From Serripes groenlandicus (Eukaryota > Mollusca > Bivalvia > Cardiida > Cardiidae): a DNA stretch of 64,000 bases. Shown piece by piece: positions 57,691-64,000 of the stretch. The position numbers and the translations under genes are program-made. The stretch is taken from assembly GCA_031761405.1 (NCBI GenBank), contig JASEVX010000003.1, positions 63,162,423 to 63,226,422 on the forward strand, read 5' to 3'. Under the pieces are notes generated by a model. The model saw only the letters and a list, made by a program, of their open reading frames with translations, was not told the DNA's origin and did not search any database. Numbering within the stretch: position 1 is the stretch's first letter; each line of letters starts with the position of its first letter.

Positions 57691-57973
57691 GTTTAAAGTA
57701 AGTGCATTTATGGGTTGTTGGTTTTTGTTTTCAGTCTCGCCGTAGTGCTAGCTGTTATAGTGTAAAGTGAGGGCAAAAAGCCCCCCTTAACGGAAAACAT
57801 CCATTACTTACGGACACATCAGTGGAATGCAAATATATTTGTATGTGCATGTACTTAAGTATGTGTACTAAGTATGTAAGAAGAGAAATGTGTGAAATAG
57901 TGATAGACATTAGTACTATGCCTAATGCAAAATATTTTCAAGTTTGCCTTTTTGCCCCAACTCCGGGGCAAAA

Positions 57974-58077
57974 CGCCTTTCAATGCGGAGAAAGACGCCC
58001 ACGGGTCGTATAAACTGTGGAAGGCCTTGTATTGATATTCGGGCATAACGCCCACCCGTGGGCGTCTTTCCCCGCAT
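57974..58077. repeat. 24-bp-arm inverted repeat
   Basis: atgcggagaaagacgcccac... pairs with ...gtgggcgtctttccccgcat around a loop of about 55 bp, with one mismatch. Confidence 0.8.
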
Positions 58078-58229
58078 ATAATTTATATTTATATTTAGTT
58101 TGATTATATTCCATTAGGCATTACCAGCGCCCATTGTGTCTTGTTGGAGCACCATATATACATGCCTTTACAATTCGCTAACCCTTACATGATAAGTTGA
58201 CAAATAGATGACGGAATAATTTCACGTAG

Positions 58230-58574
58230 AAAACTGTTTACATAGATTCGTGTTAACATGGTTTCTATTTGATTCCTGACAGATGTAACTATACTGTTTT
58301 AATAGAGTTGAAACAAGCTGGCCAAAATACAAATTGTTCACGGAGTTAACTTTATCTCAACGAAAGCAATAACAATTAAAACGATTGATAAGATTAATGC
58401 CGTTTACAACAGTTTTCGGTTATATCACGGCGGCTAGATTAATCACACACATTCTTGCCAGATTAATCACACACATTCTTGCGAGGGCAGAACTCCGCCG
58501 AAGGAACAAGTCCAAACACAGTATTGTTTACAGCACATAAACACATCTTAAATAGACAATATCAAATTATTGGT
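58230..58574. other. intergenic, SINE 1 tail scrap and short tandem repeat
   Basis: ttatatcacggcggctag (about 58420) is a SINE 1 tail on the minus strand. agattaatcacacacattct is repeated twice at 58435-58483. Confidence 0.45.
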
Positions 58575-58945
58575 TCTCTCTTCTAGAGACCATTAAAGTC
58601 GGTCTTCGTTTCTGTCCGTTTGTTTGTGGCAAGCGTAGCGCCAAAACTATTCAACGGATTTCGACCAAACTTGGTAGGGATGAATGGTCTAGGCTCATTG
58701 TTCTAGTTGTTCCTTTTGTAGTATGGTCGCCATAGAAACCACCGTTGCTATGGAAACGGGCGGAAACCTCTTTTCTTGCGGAAACTATCTCCTCCCACAG
58801 TTTTTCGAATTTAGAAACCACTCGGTATGCGTTGTGTAGTCCATCAGTTGCTACATCGAATAATTGTCCCGATTTTTGATCCGTCTCTTCGTTTTCTTAA
58901 TATTTGACTTGCCGTAAGGGGTACCATTTCTGCTTGGGAAAATCA
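58575..58945. repeat. dispersed repeat, long copy
   Basis: It shares tctcttctagagacc, acggatttcgaccaaacttg, ttgctatggaaacgggcg and gccgtaaggggtaccatttc with 60628-60915. Confidence 0.8.
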
Positions 58946-59097
58946 ATTCACATTTTGTGAAACGATAACATATGTCTCCAGGGCATTCTTACAAGCGCGT
59001 GAGATTTCGGTAAACATTACGTCATATTCCTTTTATTCTTTTGTTCCCCCGGATAGATTTGAGCTGCCGCGACAAATGAAAATCACCCATATAAAAA

Positions 59098-59424
59098 TCA
59101 AAGCGCCAATGGCACTGTAGTGGCGATCGTATGGAAAATCCTGCAAAGTAACAAGCAGTATATCGGTGTAGGTGTAGGGCTTGCGATGACTCTGGTGCAG
59201 GTAAATTTGAGAATGTATGAACCCTGCATCTTTTGACAGTAGAATCATGTTAGTTTGCCAGAATGTTGTCTTGGTGATTTTTTAGCTACGTTCTGAAATT
59301 GGTCGTGATGTGTTCAAAATTAGGCCATTCCAAATTTATGTACACTTTAGAAATGACTAGTTATCAAGGAAGGAGAGAAAACAGTATCCATTAGTTCGAT
59401 GTTTGTTTCAATGATGTCCGATAT
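59098..59424 (+). repeat. dispersed repeat, copy 2
   Basis: It matches 17041-17388 along its length with scattered differences. Confidence 0.75.
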
Positions 59425-60627
59425 TAAACAGGTCTGTTCAATTTAGTTCATTCACATTGCATGATTGAGGGTATATTTATATGTATCTGAGGTTGTTAAA
59501 CTGCTTCGAAAAATGTGAGTGCAAAAGCAAACACAAACATGCTCAAAAAGCACAATTCCACTATTTGTTAAACTGTTCAATTCATAAAAATATAGGCATA
59601 TATAATAATGCTCGATCTCCAAACTAAATTAGGCTACACTTTCAGCATTGATTGCTAATTGACTCTAAAACGTGCAGACGTGTATACATAACGTGTGTAC
59701 ACACTGACATCGTAATCTTTGTAAACCAGTCTTATCATCTAGACGCTTTCATATATTTAAACAACTACAAAATAAAGCGTTTATAATATTGAGATAACCA
59801 GTGTAGCGCGCTATTTATAGAACCTTTTGGAATTTCCAGATTTGAGTATCATCAGAGTTATTTTCCTTATTTGCAAGGCAAGATAGAACGCGCAATGATA
59901 TTTATTATCTGCCCAATCATGACGAAGATAATATTTACATATTTTAACTCTATGTAGACAATGTCTCTATAAAACTCAAATATTAGTAACAATCCGGTAC
60001 CAAAGTAGCACTGACATAATTATTATTTATCACGTCTCTGCATCAATGATGGAACTATAACGGATGTGAGTAAATTAGTTTGCAGTAAGGAAAACAAATA
60101 TCAACCGATTGTTCAAAACCGACTATGTAAATATTTTTCGTTGTTGTTGGTTCTGTTAGCATTGTGTCGATTGTCAAACCAATCGCCACAAAAATGATAT
60201 CATCCTTACCAATTTGCACGCGCATTTTGACACATCTGCAGCAGACTTCTTTTGATAGCGTTGTGACAAAAGGAGATATAACTACATTGTGTTTGAAATT
60301 GGATGAATAAACTTTGAACAAAAAGGATTTTAAAGGGTATGAATCTTTTTTTCTTTTGTTTAACAACTTTGAAATAGAAAAAAATGGAAGGAAAGGATGC
60401 ATAACTGATTACGCTGATAACAAGCAGCTTCTCTTTTTCTCACAATGTTTTCCAACCCGGTCTCATCTGCATTTGAAGCTATAAATACGTGGTTTGAGAA
60501 TTAATTATTTTTCTTTTAAATAAGTTTGAAAAGAAGAGAAAAATGTAAGGAAAGGAGCATTGTCGATAAGGACCAGTTTACCTTTTCTCACAATTTTTTC
60601 AAAGTCTGTTTTTTTTTTTGTTCTCTC
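59425..60627. other. intergenic, MITE scraps only
   Basis: MITE-like cacatctgcagcagacttct and gacaaaaggag occur at about 60228-60280. I recognise nothing else; no credible gene. Confidence 0.4.
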
Positions 60628-60915
60628 TTCTAGAGACCCTTAAAGTCCGTCTTCGTTTCTGTCCGTTTGTTTGTGGCAAGCCTAGCGCCGAAACTATTCA
60701 ACGGATTTCGACCAAACTTGGTCTAGGCTCTAGGTGTGCCTTTTGTAGTATGGTCACCATAGCAACCACCGTTGCTATGGAAACGGGCGACTTTTAGAAA
60801 CCACTCGGTGTGTGTTGTGTAGCCCATCAGTTGCTACATCGAATGATCGTCCCGATTTTTGATCCGTCTCTTCGTTTTCTTAATATTTGAGTTGCCGTAA
60901 GGGGTACCATTTCCG
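60628..60915. repeat. dispersed repeat, copy with deletions
   Basis: Shorter relative of 58575-58945, missing the segment after aaacgggcg. Confidence 0.75.
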
Positions 60916-61049
60916 CGGAAAACACAGACACAAAGAGAGACCCATCGTCGCAGTATGCTTGTACAATAAAAACGTTAGTGCTTGAATATGGGAAACTTTT
61001 GTAGTGGAACTCGTCCAACACAATATTTCCCCATATGAATGCTTTTGTT

Positions 61050-61187
61050 GTGTTGGTGTTTTACGCCGTTTTTAAAATTATTTCAGTTGTATTATGGCGA
61101 CAGTTCACTTATTCATGATCCTTGGGTAAACAAACAATTACTAGACTAGGTAATGTGTCTTGCCCATGGGCACTCCACCATGACCAT
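61050..61187 (-). mobile_element. SINE group 2 fragment, 5' truncated
   Basis: Minus strand: gcccatgggcaagacaca core and a group 1-type tail (aaaaacggcgtaaaa). Its head is lost where the minisatellite begins. Confidence 0.65.
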
Positions 61188-62393
61188 AGAAATGCAATAA
61201 CCTATACTACAGATGCAATAACCTATAAATACAGATTCAATAACCTATAATGCAGATTCAATAACCTATACTATAGATTCAATAACGTGTAGTACAGATG
61301 CAATAACCTATACTACAGATTCAATAGCATATATAACAGTTATAACCTATCATACAAATGCAATAACCTATTATACAGATGCAATACCATATACCACAGA
61401 TAACCTATAATATTATACAGGTGCAATAACCTATAGTACAGATGCAATAGCCTATACTACATATGTTATAACCTATTATACAGAAGCACTAACCTATACT
61501 ACAGATGCAATAACCTACAAAACAGACGCAATACTCAATACTAGAGATGCAATAACTTATAATACAGATGCAATAACCTATAAAACAGATGCAATAACCT
61601 ATTATACAGATGCAATAACCTATTATACAGATGCAATACCATATACCACAGATGCAATAAACTATACTACAGATGCAATAACCTATACTACAGATGCAAT
61701 AACCTATACTACAGATGCAATAACCTATTTAACAGATGCAATATCCTATACTAAAGGTCCAATACTATATACCACAGATGCAATAAGCTATACTACAGAT
61801 GAAATAACCTATACAACAGATGCTATACTCGATACTACAGATGTAATAATCTATACTACAGATGCAATAACCTATACTACAGATGCAATAACCTATAATA
61901 CAGATGCAATACTCGATACTACAGATGCAATAACCTATTAAACAGATGCAATACTCGATACTACAGATGCAATAACCTATACTACAGATGAAATTACCTA
62001 TCAAACAGATGCAATACTGAATACTCGATACTACAGATGCAATAACCTATACTACATATGCAATAACCTATAAAACAGATGCAATACTCAATGCTACAGA
62101 TGCAATAACCTATAAAACAGATGTAATACTCTATACTACAGATGCAATAACCTATACAAACAGATGCAATTATCTATACTACTGATGCAATAACCTATAC
62201 TACAGATGTAATAACCTATAAAAACAGATGTAATACTCAATAATACAGATGCAATTACCTATAACAACAGATGCAATAATCTATACTACAGATGCAATAA
62301 CATATACTACAGATGCAATAACCTATACTACAGATGCAATAACCTATAAAACAGATGCAATACTCTATACTACAGATGAATTGACCTATACAA
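61188..62393. repeat. 21-bp minisatellite, about 1.2 kb
   Basis: The unit is acagatgcaataacctatact with many variants (actcgat, ataccat). Reading frames through it are repeat artefacts. Confidence 0.95.
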
Positions 62394-63089
62394 TCGCAAG
62401 GGGCGATTCCTATTTATGTGTACAATCCGGGTTTTTGGTCATAACCGTACTTTTGATGATGCAGGGATGCTCGTTCGACTATATAGTTTAAACGTTTGTT
62501 GTATTATCTCATATTTACATCTAGAATAGCGTACACCCTATTGAAATTGGATTGGGATCGTTTGATTTTACTAATAATGTCCTTCTCCACATTATACAAA
62601 GTTGTACATCAAAAACAGGATAGACAAAAGAGATAATGTAAAACGGCAGGGCGGAGGAAGGGCCATTATATTTATGATGATATGTGGGTTTATAAATAAT
62701 TCAAATGAATCTCTATGTGGCTGCAATGAATTCATGAACAGCTTCAAATATTAGCGTGTTCGCTTCGTAATTTACGATAGCATCACCATGCAGGAGTTTT
62801 GTATACATCGATGAAGTAGCCTACTATGCTCAGCATATACAGGGCATTCACAGACAAATGTGCTTAATGGCGATTCAACAATATTAATCATGTGCAAGCG
62901 TTGATTTAGTGGGCTACAGTTTTCTCCGAGGTGTGAATAAACTAGTTTGACCACATGCCGAACCAGGAAGATCTGGATTTTCGCCGGTTCGAACAATCCC
63001 GAAGATCGGTTAAAGTATGTGGGGACCAAGTCATTGTGTACATGCATATAAATAGGGTTTCACTTCTAAGACTGATTTAAATATGTGCG
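62394..63089. other. intergenic, nothing recognised
   Basis: No conserved ORF, tRNA or known repeat is seen. Confidence 0.4.
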
Positions 63090-63720
63090 ATGGTCAGGTT
63101 CTACCGAATCATCACTGTAAGTGAGACCTGTTAACACACCGGTTTGACGTCATGTGAAATTATATTGATGTAATATACATGGGAGTACACCTCTTGTGTT
63201 TTTTTTTTCAGAAGGTGCACATAGGTTTATATCACATGTATGCAATCACTGAATGCTCTGGAGAGACTATATGGATGGACAGACTCGTCCGAATCTTCAC
63301 TTCACTGTAAGTAAGACTTGTTGACACACCGGTTTGACGTCATGTTAGTTTATATTTATGTAAAACTAATGGGGTTAATATCATTTTTAAATTATTTCGA
63401 ATGACCCGGTCTTGGAACGGACCCGTGACCCCCCGCTACCGAGGTGGAAAGATTATCGTTATATACTGTAATAAATTCGATCAGTGAAGGCTCATAGGAG
63501 ACTATGCTGATGGACAGGTTCTCCCGAATCGTCACCGTAAGCGAGTCGTGTGACGACCCAATGGTTTGACGTCATATAAAGAGTTTTATATAAAACTGGT
63601 GGGGTTACACCTCTAGTTATTTGTCAGAAGCTCAATTTAGGACTTAATGTCATACAGGCGCACAGTGAAGACTCTGGTAGGCACAGTCTCACCAGAATAT
63701 TCACTGTTCGCAGATGAAAT
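63090..63720. repeat. degenerate tandem repeat carrying three CRE octamers
   Basis: About four units of 150-230 bp share gatggacaggttct, cgaatc, cactgtaag, caccggtttgacgtcat and ggggttacacctct. The perfect octamer TGACGTCA occurs at 63145-63152, 63335-63342 and 63567-63574. Confidence 0.7.
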
Positions 63721-63907
63721 AGGATATTGTTTTAACACGACGCGTTTCCATTATAATTCTTAGTCTCCCGCAATGCATTTATATTATTTTGAATAGTATA
63801 ATAATGGGCTAAATACATTAATAGAGAAATTGTTGACATGATAAATATTGGTGGTAATTATGTCTACTAACAAGATGTGCTTAGGGCTGTCTAGAAAAGA
63901 GTAATCT

Positions 63908-64000
63908 TAACCCTTGTCCTGATACAAACGACATCTGATGCTTCAACAGCAGTCGGCTTTATTTGAATATATTGGGAAAAAAAGAAGAATTTACATTACT
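63908..64000. mobile_element. TTAA MITE, left arm, cut by window edge
   Basis: ttaacccttgtcctgatac and caacagcagtcggcttt are visible; the right half is outside. Confidence 0.6.

Noticed and set aside
59033..59248. 71-codon minus-strand frame
   Set aside because: It overlaps a dispersed repeat also found at 17041-17388, where the frame is not kept.
61765..62004. Long repetitive reading frame (ICSIGYC-type repeat protein)
   Set aside because: It is the translation of a 21-bp minisatellite; any frame of such an array stays open by its period, and there is no start context or conserved domain.

Overview
The window is animal nuclear DNA, most likely from a bivalve mollusc. The evidence is AT-rich sequence, short exons in kilobase-scale introns, three genes of clear animal type, and very dense small non-autonomous repeats of the kind common in bivalves (tRNA-headed SINEs, TTAA-flanked MITEs, elements opening with CAAGAG). 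The species call is inference; the gene calls rest on intron-by-intron reading of the translations.

Gene layout. (1) 1199-4326, plus strand: the last four coding exons of an AP-1/AP-2 beta-adaptin gene; the rest lies left of the window. (2) 11432-12847, plus strand: a complete two-exon TRIAP1/Mdm35 gene (80 residues, twin CX9C). (3) 14128-54306, minus strand: a BRAP (BRCA1-associated protein, RING plus ZnF-UBP) gene spread over 40 kb. Fourteen coding exons were located here, giving about 585 codons, with every splice phase compatible. Only the short 5' exon(s) were not found. TRIAP1 and BRAP converge tail to tail near 13.86 kb. No cellular gene was recognised from 54.3 to 64 kb.

Everything else is mobile or repeated DNA. 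A TTAA-flanked MITE of about 222 bp (CCCTTTCCC...GGGAAAGGG, piggyBac-like) occurs about 30 times, often beside BRAP splice sites. Several sequence-unrelated families share one plan: a CAAGAG start followed by a small hairpin, internal tandem repeats of 150-300 bp, and a 3' hairpin pairing with the 5' end and closing in CTAA/ATAA. They insert without target duplication, which suggests Helitron/Helentron-type movement. There are three tRNA-headed SINE groups, three decayed non-LTR retrotransposon regions, several DNA-transposon insertions with readable target sites, and two minisatellites. Elements are nested up to three deep.

The points most worth a second look are: a triplicated exon-intron border in BRAP that leaves two extra splice-donor-bearing exon copies, one of them a possible in-frame cassette exon; three tiny perfect palindromes (26, 33 and 95 bp) with 7-8 bp direct repeats at 56.6-57.6 kb, one with an empty site in the same window; the shared architecture of the CAAGAG families; a 1,650 bp retroposon-like insertion with a perfect 12 bp target duplication; and a degenerate repeat carrying three perfect CRE octamers near the right end.
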